Notes under the pieces: model-generated | What the model saw: the letters and a program-made list of their open reading frames with translations, nothing else | The model's database searches: none | What the model was told of the DNA's origin: nothing | Position numbers and translations under genes: made by a program | Shown here: positions 8,824-17,423 of the stretch, piece after piece | How positions within the stretch are numbered: position 1 is the stretch's first letter | Layout of the letters: every line of letters begins with the position of its first letter | Origin: Actinoplanes sichuanensis | GTDB lineage: Bacteria; Actinomycetota; Actinomycetes; Mycobacteriales; Micromonosporaceae | Reading direction: 5' to 3' | NCBI RefSeq assembly: GCF_033097365.1 | Contig: NZ_AP028461.1 | Location: forward strand, 7,502,001 to 7,566,000 | DNA length: 64,000 nucleotides

Positions 8824-9227
8824 CCCCCAACGCCGCTCCGCCCCTACCCACACACACAACAACCCGACCCCACCCACCGCCACCCAAACCCCCGCCGCCA
8901 CCGCCACCGCCACCCGAACCCCACCGCCACCCGAATCCCACCGCCACCCGAATCCCCCACCACCACCCGGATCACCCACCACCACCCGGATCACCCACCA
9001 CCACCCGGATCACCCACCGGGCGGCTCCGCCGGCTGGTTGACCGGGCTGTCGCATGGCTCACCGCGACAGCGCCCAGAGCTAGCCGGGCATTTCGGGCTT
9101 TCGGCCGACCTGAAGGCGGCGGCATGCGCGGGCGACGGCGGCCGCTTCCGGGTCGAGGCGCGAATTGACCTCGGCTGCGAAGCGAACGATGATCGCGTTC
9201 TCTGGACGGGGCTACGGGAGGCCGAAC
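8824..9227. repeat. C-rich spacer with tandem repeats upstream of P450
   Basis: No gene is visible in this 404-bp gap. Three exact 19-bp copies (CCACCACCACCCGGATCAC) lie at 8957-9013, preceded from about 8907 by degenerate 16-17-bp CCGCCACCCGAA units. The + strand is almost pure C/A here, with very little G or T. The rest (9014-9220) is ordinary GC-rich sequence leading to the GGGAGG Shine-Dalgarno of the P450. Confidence 0.75.
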
Positions 9228-10415
9228 ATGTCGCACGCGCGGGCGCGCCGCCGGGACCGTCAGGTCTACCTGCGCAGCCACCCGGTGCTGTTCGCGCTGA
9301 TGGCAGCCGCTCGCCGCCGGCCGACGACCCGAATCGGCACGACCGTTCTCGCCCACTCACGCTCCGCGTTCACCGACGGCCTGACTCGGATACCGCTGGA
9401 CCGCACGGCCGAAGGCACCACCGGCGGCGCGGCGGGCCGGTTGACCGGTGGCGGCCTGCTTTTCGATCAGGAGGGCGACGATCATCGCGGTTCCCGACGC
9501 GACCTGGCCGAATCTCTCGGAGCCGACGGGGTCGCGCGGTTACGCCCGGTATGGACCGATGTCCTGGACCGCCGCCTGAAACCGCTGGCCGACGGCGACC
9601 CGATCGACCTGGTCGACGTGGCCGCCGAACTCTCCGGCGCCACCGCCGCCGCCCTCCTCGGCCTCACCGTCGATCCCCTCGAACTGGCATCCGCAGCCCG
9701 AGCCGCCGCCGCGGCCGGCGCCCGCGAACATCTGCCCGGCCTACCGTTCCCCCGCCGCCGCCGAGCCGCCGAACAGGCCGCCGCCCGGCTGAACACCCTG
9801 CTCGCGCCGTCGCCCGACGCCCGCCTGAACGCCCCGCTCGCGCCGTCGCCCGACGCCCGCCTGAACGCCCCGCCCGCGCCGTCGCCCGACGCCCGGCTGA
9901 ACGCCCCGCTCGCGCCGCCGCCCGACACCGGCCTCGCCGCGATGCTCGCGGTGGCCGCGATCAACACGACGGTCGCGGGGTTGCCGCGGGCGGCGGCCTG
10001 GTGTGCCGACGCAGACCTCTGGGCGTACGTCGAAACCGCCCCCGAAGCTCTGACCGGCGAACTCCTCCGCGTGACCGCCCCCACACCGCTGCTTCCCCGG
10101 TCGGCCGCGGCCCCGGGCACGATCGCCGGGCGCCCGATCCGCCGAGGCGACCGTCTGATTCTGATCACCCGGCACGCGGTGAACGCCCACAACCACGACC
10201 CCTCCCCCACCGCCCCGGCTCCACCACACGTCGCACAACTGGTCTTCGGCGTGGGCCCACACGCCTGCCCGGGCGCCCGCCTGGCCCGCACCCAGTTGCT
10301 CGACGCCCTGACCGCCCTCGCCCCATACCGCCCCGTGGTGACAAGGGCTCGCGCCTCCCGAAGAAGCGCCCTACCCGGCTGGTCGTCCCTGATCATCACC
10401 GCCACCACCTGCTGA
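9228..10415 (+). CDS. Cytochrome P450
   Basis: The 395-residue protein has the heme loop FGVGPHACPGARLA with Cys347 as the thiolate ligand, and an ExxR (GELLR, from Glu278). The I-helix is degenerate: INTTVAGLP carries two threonines but not the usual AGxDT. The ATG at 9228 follows GGGAGG by six bases. Residues about 188-235 are four near-identical 12-residue repeats (LNAPLAPSPDAR), an in-frame insertion of 36-bp units. They fall between the N-terminal half and the I-helix region and are not part of the fold. The P450 may oxidise the cluster's lipid product. Reduced activity is possible given the insertion and weak I-helix. Confidence 0.85.
   Translation: MSHARARRRDRQVYLRSHPVLFALMAAARRRPTTRIGTTVLAHSRSAFTDGLTRIPLDRTAEGTTGGAAGRLTGGGLLFDQEGDDHRGSRRDLAESLGADGVARLRPVWTDVLDRRLKPLADGDPIDLVDVAAELSGATAAALLGLTVDPLELASAARAAAAAGAREHLPGLPFPRRRRAAEQAAARLNTLLAPSPDARLNAPLAPSPDARLNAPPAPSPDARLNAPLAPPPDTGLAAMLAVAAINTTVAGLPRAAAWCADADLWAYVETAPEALTGELLRVTAPTPLLPRSAAAPGTIAGRPIRRGDRLILITRHAVNAHNHDPSPTAPAPPHVAQLVFGVGPHACPGARLARTQLLDALTALAPYRPVVTRARASRRSALPGWSSLIITATTC
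9789..9932 (+). repeat. Four 36-bp tandem repeats inside the P450 gene
   Basis: Four consecutive 36-bp units each start CTGAAC and encode L-N-x-x-x-A-P-x-P-D-x-x. The second unit differs from the first by only two bases; the third and fourth are more diverged. The unit length is a multiple of three, so the frame is kept. This is a coding minisatellite. Confidence 0.85.
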
Positions 10416-10986
10416 TCCACCCGTGCGGTGCGGAGCAGCGACCCGTCGAGTTCCCGCCGCTCCTCGCGACATGACCGCCCCACCATGGAACACAGCCGCC
10501 GACCGGCCACGCCCGACGACCGGCCGATTCAGCCCGGACCGAGACCGGCAGCCACTCCCGACCCCAACCCGGACCGAGACCGGCAGCCACTCCCAACCCC
10601 AACCCGGACCGAGACCGGCAGCCACTCCCAACCCCAACCCGGACCGAGACCGGCAGCCGCACCCAGCCCCAAGCCCGGACCCACGCACGCAGCCGCACCC
10701 AACCCCAACCCGGACCGACACCGACAACCGCTCCCAGCCCTAGCCCGAATCGGGGCCGGCAGCCGCACCCAGCCCCAGCCCGGATCGGGGCCGGCAGCCG
10801 CACCCAGCCCCAGCCCGCGCGACCGAAAGGGAAGGGCCGGCTGTCCGTGGCCGGGCGACTGTCACACATCACCTCGGGCGGACGTGACCACGTCGGCGCA
10901 CCGCTGGCAGCCCCTCCACAACCCCGGTGGAGACGCCCGGAGCTGGGCTTGAGCCGCCGGGTGGGTGGGGTGGGAGGATCCTGGGC
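10416..10986. repeat. Intergenic minisatellite of eight 35-36-bp units
   Basis: The 571-bp gap between the P450 and the OleD-like gene holds no convincing gene. From 10536 to 10816 it contains eight tandem units of 35 (one 36) bp, each close to GGACCGAGACCGGCAGCCAC followed by a CCC-AACCCC-type tail. The first three are nearly identical and the last ones drift to GGATCGGGGCCGGCAGCCGC. The flanks (10416-10535 and 10817-10980) show nothing else beyond GC-rich spacer. Confidence 0.8.
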
Positions 10987-12051
10987 ATGATCGCGGTGAC
11001 CGGGGGGAGCGGGTTCTGCGGCAGTGTGGTGGCTCGGGCGGCCGCCGGGCTCGGGGCCACGGTCGTCTGTCTGGGGCGGCGGCCCGGGCCGGTCGGGGAG
11101 TTCCGGTACTGGGACGCTGCCCGTACCACGCCGGATCTGACCGGGATCGACGTCGTGCTGCATCTCGCGGCCGCCGTCGGTGACCCGCCGCCCGGCCGCG
11201 GATCGGAGGCCGCCTTCCGGGCGGTCAATGTGGACGGGGCCGCCCGCCTGCTGGACGCGGCCGGCGATCGGCCGATCGTGTGGGTGAGCAGCGCGAGCGT
11301 CTACGCACCGGCCGGACCGGAAGCGATCAGTGAGGACCATCCGCTGGCCGGGATGACCGCCTACGGGCGGACGAAAGCGGCAGGCGAACGGCTGGCCCTC
11401 GACGCGGGGGCCGTGGTGCTACGGCCGCGGGCCGTCTACGGGACCGGTGATCCGCATCTGCTGCCCCGGCTGCGGCGGGCGGTTCGGGGCGGGCGGGCGC
11501 TGCTACCCGGACCCGATGTGACGCTCAGCCTGACCGCCGTCGAAAACCTGGCCGATGCCTGCCTGGCCGCGGCGGGTTTGTCGGCGGGCGGCACGGGCCC
11601 GCAAAGCAACACGAGCCCGGAAAGCCGCACAAACCCGGAAATCGGAACAAACCCGGCGAGTACAGCGGCGGGCGGCGCGACCGCGGCAGGTGCGGCGGCG
11701 GGCTCGACGGGACGGGCGGGTGCGTCGGCGGGCTCGGCGGGACGGGCGGGTGGGGTGGGCTGGGTGGCCGGCGCCTACAACATCGCGGACGCGGTCGCCT
11801 ATCAGCGGGACGCGGTGGTGGCCGCGGTGTGTGGTGTGCCGGTGATGCACCTGCCGATTCCGCTGGTCGGCGCGGCCGCCGCGATGGTCGGCGCGGCGGC
11901 GCGGTTCACCCGACGTCCGCCGATCCTCTCCCGGTACGCCGTGGAGCAGCTCACCAGCCCGGTCGTCCTCGACATCAGCCGGGCCCGGGCGCAGGGCTGG
12001 GTGCCGCGCCGTTCGTTCGCCGATTACCTGGGCACGCTGCCGCCACGCTGA
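10987..12051 (+). CDS. NAD-dependent epimerase/dehydrogenase, OleD-like (3-beta-HSD type)
   Basis: The 354-residue extended SDR starts MIAVTGGSGFCG (Rossmann glycine motif). It has DVVLHLAAAV, SSASVYAPAG and the catalytic pair in TAYGRTKAAGE (Tyr-x3-Lys). The C-terminal part, from YNIADAVAYQRDAV to RYAVEQLTSPVVLDISRARA, matches the layout of 3-beta-hydroxysteroid dehydrogenase and OleD proteins that reduce 2-alkyl-3-keto acids. The ATG at 10987 is chosen because the glycine motif follows at once. Residues about 205-265 are a Gly/Ala/Ser/Thr-rich insertion with imperfect repeats that ordinary members lack. Its likely role is to reduce the beta-keto product of the ketosynthase. Confidence 0.82.
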   Translation: MIAVTGGSGFCGSVVARAAAGLGATVVCLGRRPGPVGEFRYWDAARTTPDLTGIDVVLHLAAAVGDPPPGRGSEAAFRAVNVDGAARLLDAAGDRPIVWVSSASVYAPAGPEAISEDHPLAGMTAYGRTKAAGERLALDAGAVVLRPRAVYGTGDPHLLPRLRRAVRGGRALLPGPDVTLSLTAVENLADACLAAAGLSAGGTGPQSNTSPESRTNPEIGTNPASTAAGGATAAGAAAGSTGRAGASAGSAGRAGGVGWVAGAYNIADAVAYQRDAVVAAVCGVPVMHLPIPLVGAAAAMVGAAARFTRRPPILSRYAVEQLTSPVVLDISRARAQGWVPRRSFADYLGTLPPR

Positions 12052-12087
12052 TCCCGGGTCGGACCGGGCCCGGGTGCGCGGTGCCGG

Positions 12088-13257
12088 TCACCGCCGGCCG
12101 GTGTGCTGACGGGCCAGGTAGGCGGCTCGGCGGTCGGGGGTGGCGGCCAGGTCGGTGGCGGTCCGGGCGAGGAGTTTGGCGGCGTGCAGCAGGGCCTCGT
12201 CGGCGGCCGGGGTGACGGTCACGGCCGCGAACTCGTGGGTGTGCGGCATCGCGGTCACGCCCCGGAGGCCGATCATCGGGTGGATGGACGGTACGACGTG
12301 GCTGACGTTGCCCATGTCGGTGGAGGCCGCGCTGACACCGCCCGGCAGCGGCACCGCGGCCCGACCGAACGCCGGCAGGTGGCTGCCGTAGCGTTCGATC
12401 AGCCAGGGATCGTTGCGCAGGTCGAGGTAGTCGGGTTCGGTGCGGCGGAACTCGACCGTGGCGCCGGTGGCCAGTGCCCCGGCCTCGAAGCAGGCGTGCA
12501 CCCGGCGGCGCAGGGCGTCCAGCTGGGCGGCGCCGGGGGTGCGGACCTCGTATTCGAGGACGCTGCGTTCGGGGATGATGTTGGTCTTGTCGCCGCCGGA
12601 GCTGACGAAACCGGCGATCCGGTAGACGGGTGGCGTCTGCTGGCGGAGCAGGCCGATCGCCACCTGGGCGACGACCGCGGCGTCGGCGGCGTTCACCCCG
12701 TCCCACGGTGCGCCCGCCGCGTGCGCCGGACGGCCCCGGAACGTGACCGCGAAACGGCTGCACGCCTGGGTGCTGTCGCCGACCGCGGCGGTGTCGGCGG
12801 CCGGGCCGGGGTGGGCCATCATCGCCACGGTCACGTCGTCGAAGCCGCCGCGTTCGAGCATCAGCTGTTTACCGGCGCCGCTCTCCTCGGCCGGGGTGCC
12901 GAGCAGGACGATTCGGAAGCCGTAGCGGTCGGCGGCGGCCCGTAACGCGATCGCCGCCCCGGCCGACGACGCGCAGATGACGTTGTGGCCGCAGCCGTGG
13001 CCGATGCCGGGGAGTGCGTCGTATTCGGCGCAGATCCCGATCGTCAGCTCACCCTCGCCGTAGGTGGCACGCAGGGCCGTCGGCAGTTCGCAGACACCCT
13101 CGCTGACGTCGAACCCGGCCGCCCCCATGATCGCCGCGAGTTTCGCCGCCGAGGCGTGCTCCTCGAACGCCGTCTCGGGTTCGGCGTGCAGGCTGTGACT
13201 GAGGCCGAGCAGCCGGGCCTGCCATTCGTCCACCGCGGCGTCGGTCACCAGCGACAT
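12088..13257 (-). CDS. M20 family metallopeptidase/amidohydrolase
   Basis: The 389-residue protein is an M20D-type amidohydrolase (aminoacylase / AbgB-like). Metal-binding motifs are GHGCGHN (after AEYDALPGI), TPAEESGAGK and MMAHPG, with a final MPHTHEFA histidine pair. The dimerization domain holds GRPAHAAGAPWDGVNA. The start is set at the ATG at 13257, where homology begins (MSLVTDAAVDEWQ); the open frame upstream is Arg-rich and unlikely to be translated. It probably hydrolyses an N-acyl amino acid or a small amide in the cytoplasm. A 14-bp terminator stem separates it from the wall protein gene upstream. Confidence 0.88.
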   Translation of the reverse strand: MSLVTDAAVDEWQARLLGLSHSLHAEPETAFEEHASAAKLAAIMGAAGFDVSEGVCELPTALRATYGEGELTIGICAEYDALPGIGHGCGHNVICASSAGAAIALRAAADRYGFRIVLLGTPAEESGAGKQLMLERGGFDDVTVAMMAHPGPAADTAAVGDSTQACSRFAVTFRGRPAHAAGAPWDGVNAADAAVVAQVAIGLLRQQTPPVYRIAGFVSSGGDKTNIIPERSVLEYEVRTPGAAQLDALRRRVHACFEAGALATGATVEFRRTEPDYLDLRNDPWLIERYGSHLPAFGRAAVPLPGGVSAASTDMGNVSHVVPSIHPMIGLRGVTAMPHTHEFAAVTVTPAADEALLHAAKLLARTATDLAATPDRRAAYLARQHTGRR

Positions 13258-13329
13258 TCCGTCATCGTAGGCCGGACCGTCCGACCCGGCACGCCGAGCG
13301 AGGCGGCGGCGACCGGAGGAACGGAAGGG

Positions 13330-13363
13330 CCGGGCAGGCCGGCGGGACGGCCGGCCTGCCCGG
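13330..13363 (-). terminator. Stem-loop terminator after the LAxTG protein gene
   Basis: CCGGGCAGGCCGGC (13330-13343) and its exact complement (13350-13363) form a 14-bp stem with a 6-nt loop. It lies 14 bp past the stop of the wall protein gene on the minus strand. There is no T-run, as is common for actinobacterial terminators. Confidence 0.65.
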
Positions 13364-13376
13364 TGCACGAGAGCGT

Positions 13377-14720
13377 CTAGTCGCGGGTGGGCCGGCGACG
13401 GGTCAGCAGCAGGGAGAGCAGACCGGCGAGGATCAGGCCGGCTCCGGCGAAACCGAAGACGGTCACATCGGTTCCGGTCAAGGCGAGACCGCTTCCACCC
13501 GTACCACCTGGGATGTCGTCGGAAGCGGAGGGGACCGCGACCGGAACGTCATCGATCGGGGTGGAGGTGTCCGGCGACGCCGAAGGCGAGTGGTCGACGT
13601 CGGGCGATGCCGAAGGCGAGGAGCCGACATCGGTGTCGACGTCGTCCGGGTAGTCCGGGAGCGGAGACGGCCGGAGCGGGCCCGGCTGTTGCGGGTGATC
13701 GGTCGCGACGGGCGCGCAGGCGACCACCGACAGGCTGCCGAGGGCGACGTCGAGCAGGTGGCTCATGCCGAGTTTGACCTCGACGCGCACGGTCGACGCC
13801 TCGGCCGAGACCTGACGTCCGCGCTGACCGTCCCGGACCTCACCGAGCGTGAACCGGACCTCGAGCGCGGCCGGCGGGCCCTGCGCGGTGCCGGTGAGCA
13901 GGCCGAGCGACACGGCGGCGCCGGCGTCCTTGAGGACCTGGACCGGCCGGCCGGCGGTGGTGATCCGCAGCACGGCCGGGCGGTAGTTCACGTCGGTCTC
14001 GCCCGGGCGGCTGCCGGCGACCACTTCGAGGGTGGGCTGGTTGACCACCTTGATCGAGATCTCCTGGGGCGTGCCGGGGAAGAGGCTCAGGTCACCGAGG
14101 GAGACACCGGCGCCGGATCGTACGCCCACCCGCCCGTGCCGCAGGTCGACCAGGTCGGTCGCGCTCTGTGCGGAGCCGGTCGGCCCGATCCGCAGCAGAC
14201 TGGTCGGTCGGCCACCCACGTTCACCGCGCCGTCCAGCACGGACAGCCCGCTGAGCATGGTCGCCGCCCGGGTCAGGGCGCCGGTCTTACCGCAGCGGTA
14301 GGCGTCGTCCCAGGTGGCATACGCGGTCGACCGTCCGGCGGCGGTGGTGGCGAGACCGGCGGCGTGGAAGGCGACGAGGTTCTTCTCATCGGGCCCGCCC
14401 GGTCCGGGCGCGGCGTGCCGGGCGCCGGCGCCACCGCCGGGGAGGCCCAGGATGCGGGCGTCGGCGTGCCGGCCGGAGGCGATGCTGCGGTACGGCCGTG
14501 CGGCGCTGTCCACGGTGCCCTCGGCGCTGGCGAGCCGCACGTCGGCCAGGGCGGGCATGCCTCTGGCGAGTGGGCCTGGATCCAGGACGGTGATCTTCGC
14601 GAGGTCGGCCCGGGAGCGCGCGGTGAAGTCTCCGGCGCAGTCCCGGGGTGTCGTGGCGGCCACCGGGGCGGCGGGCACGGCGAGCGCGGCGGCCACCAGC
14701 GCGTGCAGAGCGATCGGCAT
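13377..14720 (-). CDS. Secreted LAxTG cell-wall anchored protein
   Basis: The 447-residue protein has an N-terminal signal peptide (MPIALHALVAAALAVPAAPVA) and a C-terminal sorting signal: LALTG, a hydrophobic segment (VFGFAGAGLILAGLLSLLLT) and RRRPTRD. LAxTG is the motif used by class E sortases of actinobacteria. Between them is a roughly 300-residue beta-rich ectodomain without a family I can name, then an Asp/Ser/Pro spacer (about 345-410) with a repeated DxxxSPSASPD unit that would span the wall. Four cysteines may form disulfides. GGAAGGGAT lies just before the ATG. No sortase gene is adjacent. Confidence 0.82.
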   Translation of the reverse strand: MPIALHALVAAALAVPAAPVAATTPRDCAGDFTARSRADLAKITVLDPGPLARGMPALADVRLASAEGTVDSAARPYRSIASGRHADARILGLPGGGAGARHAAPGPGGPDEKNLVAFHAAGLATTAAGRSTAYATWDDAYRCGKTGALTRAATMLSGLSVLDGAVNVGGRPTSLLRIGPTGSAQSATDLVDLRHGRVGVRSGAGVSLGDLSLFPGTPQEISIKVVNQPTLEVVAGSRPGETDVNYRPAVLRITTAGRPVQVLKDAGAAVSLGLLTGTAQGPPAALEVRFTLGEVRDGQRGRQVSAEASTVRVEVKLGMSHLLDVALGSLSVVACAPVATDHPQQPGPLRPSPLPDYPDDVDTDVGSSPSASPDVDHSPSASPDTSTPIDDVPVAVPSASDDIPGGTGGSGLALTGTDVTVFGFAGAGLILAGLLSLLLTRRRPTRD

Positions 14721-14855
14721 GAGATCCCTTCCGAAAGGGGCGGGTTGTCCGATCTCTCATCGCCTTGCGCGGATTGCTAGGTACGGGGCTTTAGGACCTC
14801 TTTCACAGTGAGCATCTATGCGCAAACCAGACAGTTCCTCCGTTAACCGCCTATC

Positions 14856-16604
14856 TCAACGATCGGTACGGTCCTCCGGATAGCTCGCTCCCCCACTGGA
14901 TTCCTCGGTCAGTGGCCGAGCCCCTCCCTCGGGCGGCCCGGCCACCGACTCACCACCGGCCGCCAGCTGCGGAAACTTGACGTCGAAGGCGGGCCGCTCG
15001 GAACGGATCCGGGGCATCCGGTCGAAGTTGCGCAGCGGCGGCGGGCTGGACGTGGCCCACTCCAGCGAATTCCCGTGCCCCCACGGGTCGTCGACGGTCA
15101 CCACCGGACCGGCCCGGTACGACTTCCACACGTTGTAGAGGAACGGCAGCGTGGCCGCGCCCAGCACGAACGACCCGACCGTGGAGATCATGTTCAGCGT
15201 GGTGAAGCCGTCGCCGGGCAGGTAGTCCGCGTACCGCCGGGGCATGCCCTCGTTGCCGACCCAGTGCTGCACCAGGAACGTGGTGTGGAACCCGATGAAG
15301 GTCAGCCAGAAATGCACCTTCGCCAACTTCTCGTCGAGCATCCGGCCGAACATCTTCGGGAACCAGAAGTAGATGCCGGAGAAGACCGCGAACACGATCG
15401 TCCCGAACAGCACGTAATGGAAGTGGGCCACCACGAAATAGCTGTCGGTCACGTGGAAGTCGACCGGCGGCGACGCGAGCAGCACCCCGGTCAGACCGCC
15501 CAGCAGGAACGTCACCATGAACCCGACCGCGAACAGCATCGGCGACTCGAACGTGAGCTGCCCGCGCCACATCGTCCCGATCCAGACGAAGAACTTCATC
15601 CCGGTCGGAATCGCGATCAGATAACTGAGCAGACTGAAGAACGGCAGCAGCACCTGGCCGGTGGCGAACATGTGGTGCGCCCACACGCTCATCGACAGCA
15701 TGGTGATCAGAATCGTGGCGGCGACCAGTGTCTTGTAGCCGAACACCGGCTTGCGGCTGAACACCGGGACCACCTCGGTGATGATCCCGAAGAACGGCAG
15801 CGCGATGATGTAGACCTCGGGATGACCGAAGAACCAGAACAGGTGCTGCCACAGCATCGGGCCGCCGGTCTCCACGTTGAACACCTGCGCGCCGAGCACC
15901 CGGTCGGCCGCCAGGGCGAAGAGCGCGGCCGCCAGGAACGGGAAGACCAGCACCACGAGCACGCTGGTGAGCAGGATGTTCCACGTCATGATCGGCATCC
16001 GGAACATGGTCATCCCGGGAGCCCGCAGGCACAGGATCGTGGTGATCATGTTGACCGCGCCGAGGATCGTGCCGACACCGGAGATCGCCAGCCCGACCAC
16101 CCACATGTTGCCACCGACGCCCGGCGAATGCTGCCACGTACTCAGCGGCGTGTAGGCGGTCCAGCCGAAGTCGGCCGCACCACCCGGCACCAGGAAACCG
16201 CCGAACGCGATCAGTCCCCCGAAGAAATAGAGCCAGTACGCGAACGAGTTCAGCCGCGGGAACGCCACATCGGGAGCACCGATCTGAATCGGCACGACGA
16301 AGTTGGCGAAGGCGAAAACGATAGGCGTCGCGAAGAACAGCAGCATGATCGTGCCGTGCATGGTGAACAGCTGGTTGTACTGCTCCGGCGAGAGGATCTG
16401 CATGCCCGGCCGGCCCAACTCGGCCCGCATCAGCAGCGCCATCGCACCACCGAGCACGAACCACACGAACGCCGTGACCAGATACATGATCCCGATCTGT
16501 TTCGCATCGGTGGTACGCAGAGTCCGGGCCAACCAGGAGCCCCTGACCTGCCGCCGCAGCGGCCACGACCGGGATTGCACGGGGCGCGGGGAAACAGCGG
16601 TCAT
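14856..16604 (-). CDS. ctaD: Cytochrome c oxidase subunit I (aa3 type)
   Basis: The 582-residue, 12-helix protein is the catalytic subunit of the respiratory aa3 oxidase. Diagnostic ligands are visible: the low-spin heme histidine in [13 protein letters not shown] (the cross-linked His-Tyr of the CuB site), AHHMFATG (two CuB histidines) and HFHYVLFGT (heme a and a3 ligands). The ATG at 16604 follows GGGAGG by nine bases. The C-terminal hydrophilic tail is typical of actinobacterial CtaD. The gene stands alone; subunits II-IV are not in the window. Actinomycetes often keep a second, detached ctaD copy, and this may be one. Confidence 0.95.
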   Translation of the reverse strand: MTAVSPRPVQSRSWPLRRQVRGSWLARTLRTTDAKQIGIMYLVTAFVWFVLGGAMALLMRAELGRPGMQILSPEQYNQLFTMHGTIMLLFFATPIVFAFANFVVPIQIGAPDVAFPRLNSFAYWLYFFGGLIAFGGFLVPGGAADFGWTAYTPLSTWQHSPGVGGNMWVVGLAISGVGTILGAVNMITTILCLRAPGMTMFRMPIMTWNILLTSVLVVLVFPFLAAALFALAADRVLGAQVFNVETGGPMLWQHLFWFFGHPEVYIIALPFFGIITEVVPVFSRKPVFGYKTLVAATILITMLSMSVWAHHMFATGQVLLPFFSLLSYLIAIPTGMKFFVWIGTMWRGQLTFESPMLFAVGFMVTFLLGGLTGVLLASPPVDFHVTDSYFVVAHFHYVLFGTIVFAVFSGIYFWFPKMFGRMLDEKLAKVHFWLTFIGFHTTFLVQHWVGNEGMPRRYADYLPGDGFTTLNMISTVGSFVLGAATLPFLYNVWKSYRAGPVVTVDDPWGHGNSLEWATSSPPPLRNFDRMPRIRSERPAFDVKFPQLAAGGESVAGPPEGGARPLTEESSGGASYPEDRTDR

Positions 16605-17423
16605 CGAAAGTCCTCCCTGGACTGTTCGTACTCCGCGGCGCCCGTCAGCACAACCCGGCAATGCCGGTCAACCCCTTTGAAGATCAACGATCATGCGGTA
16701 CGGAATGAGCGCCGTAACGCGGTTCCGCCCCGGTGCCGATGAGCGCCGTAACGCGGTTCCGCCCCGGTGCCGTGGCCGGGATGTCCCCGCCATCCGGAAC
16801 AGCCGGCCGGGTGGCATTCCGGCACCCGGCGACCGCTGTTCGGATGTCTGCGGTTGCGGCGTTCCCCCATCGAGCATGAACAAACCGGTCCCGGCGAAGA
16901 CGGCGGGCGTTCCATGCTCGATCTGCCGCCGGGCTGGAGATCACCGCACCAGGGGCCCGGTCGACAGGAAGACCGGCTGATCCTGCGCGGAGGCGGCGCT
17001 CGATGCGATCGAACCCGGCCCGCAGACCGAACTCGTCCAGCACGCCCGAACTCGTTCGCCCGACCTCATCCAGCCCGCAGACCGAAGCAGAACAACCGGC
17101 CGAAGCATCGCAGCCAGCGAGAGAAGGACAAATACTGAATAGTGCGGAAAAACCCCAAAACCTCATTGACCGACGCGGATGACTGACCCCCATCAAGCAG
17201 CCAACCTCAAGCGGGCCCGCGGATTTCAAAACGGGGCGGCCGACTTCGAGCGGGGCAAGCCAGCCGAAGCAGGGCAGCGGTGCGGGTGCATAGGCGAAGC
17301 GCCTTGCACTCGCTGAAGTGCCGGAAAGCCGGAAGGTCGACGACCGGGCGTTATGGCAGTCGGTCCGGTGTGGTGGCAGTCGGTCCGGAGTTGGGACGGT
17401 CGGTCCGGTGTGGTGGCAGTCGG
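16605..17423. other. 819-bp gap without a convincing gene; short repeats
   Basis: A 34-bp unit beginning ATGAGCGCCGTAACGCGG is repeated exactly twice in tandem at 16705-16738 and 16739-16772. Around 17120-17180 the sequence is locally less GC-rich, with A-runs. From about 17352 the motif GGCAGTCGGTCCGG recurs three to four times up to the end of the polymerase IV gene. Frames across this stretch are Arg/Pro-rich with no start signals, so I call none of them genes. The first 80 bp should contain the ctaD promoter on the minus strand. Confidence 0.55.
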
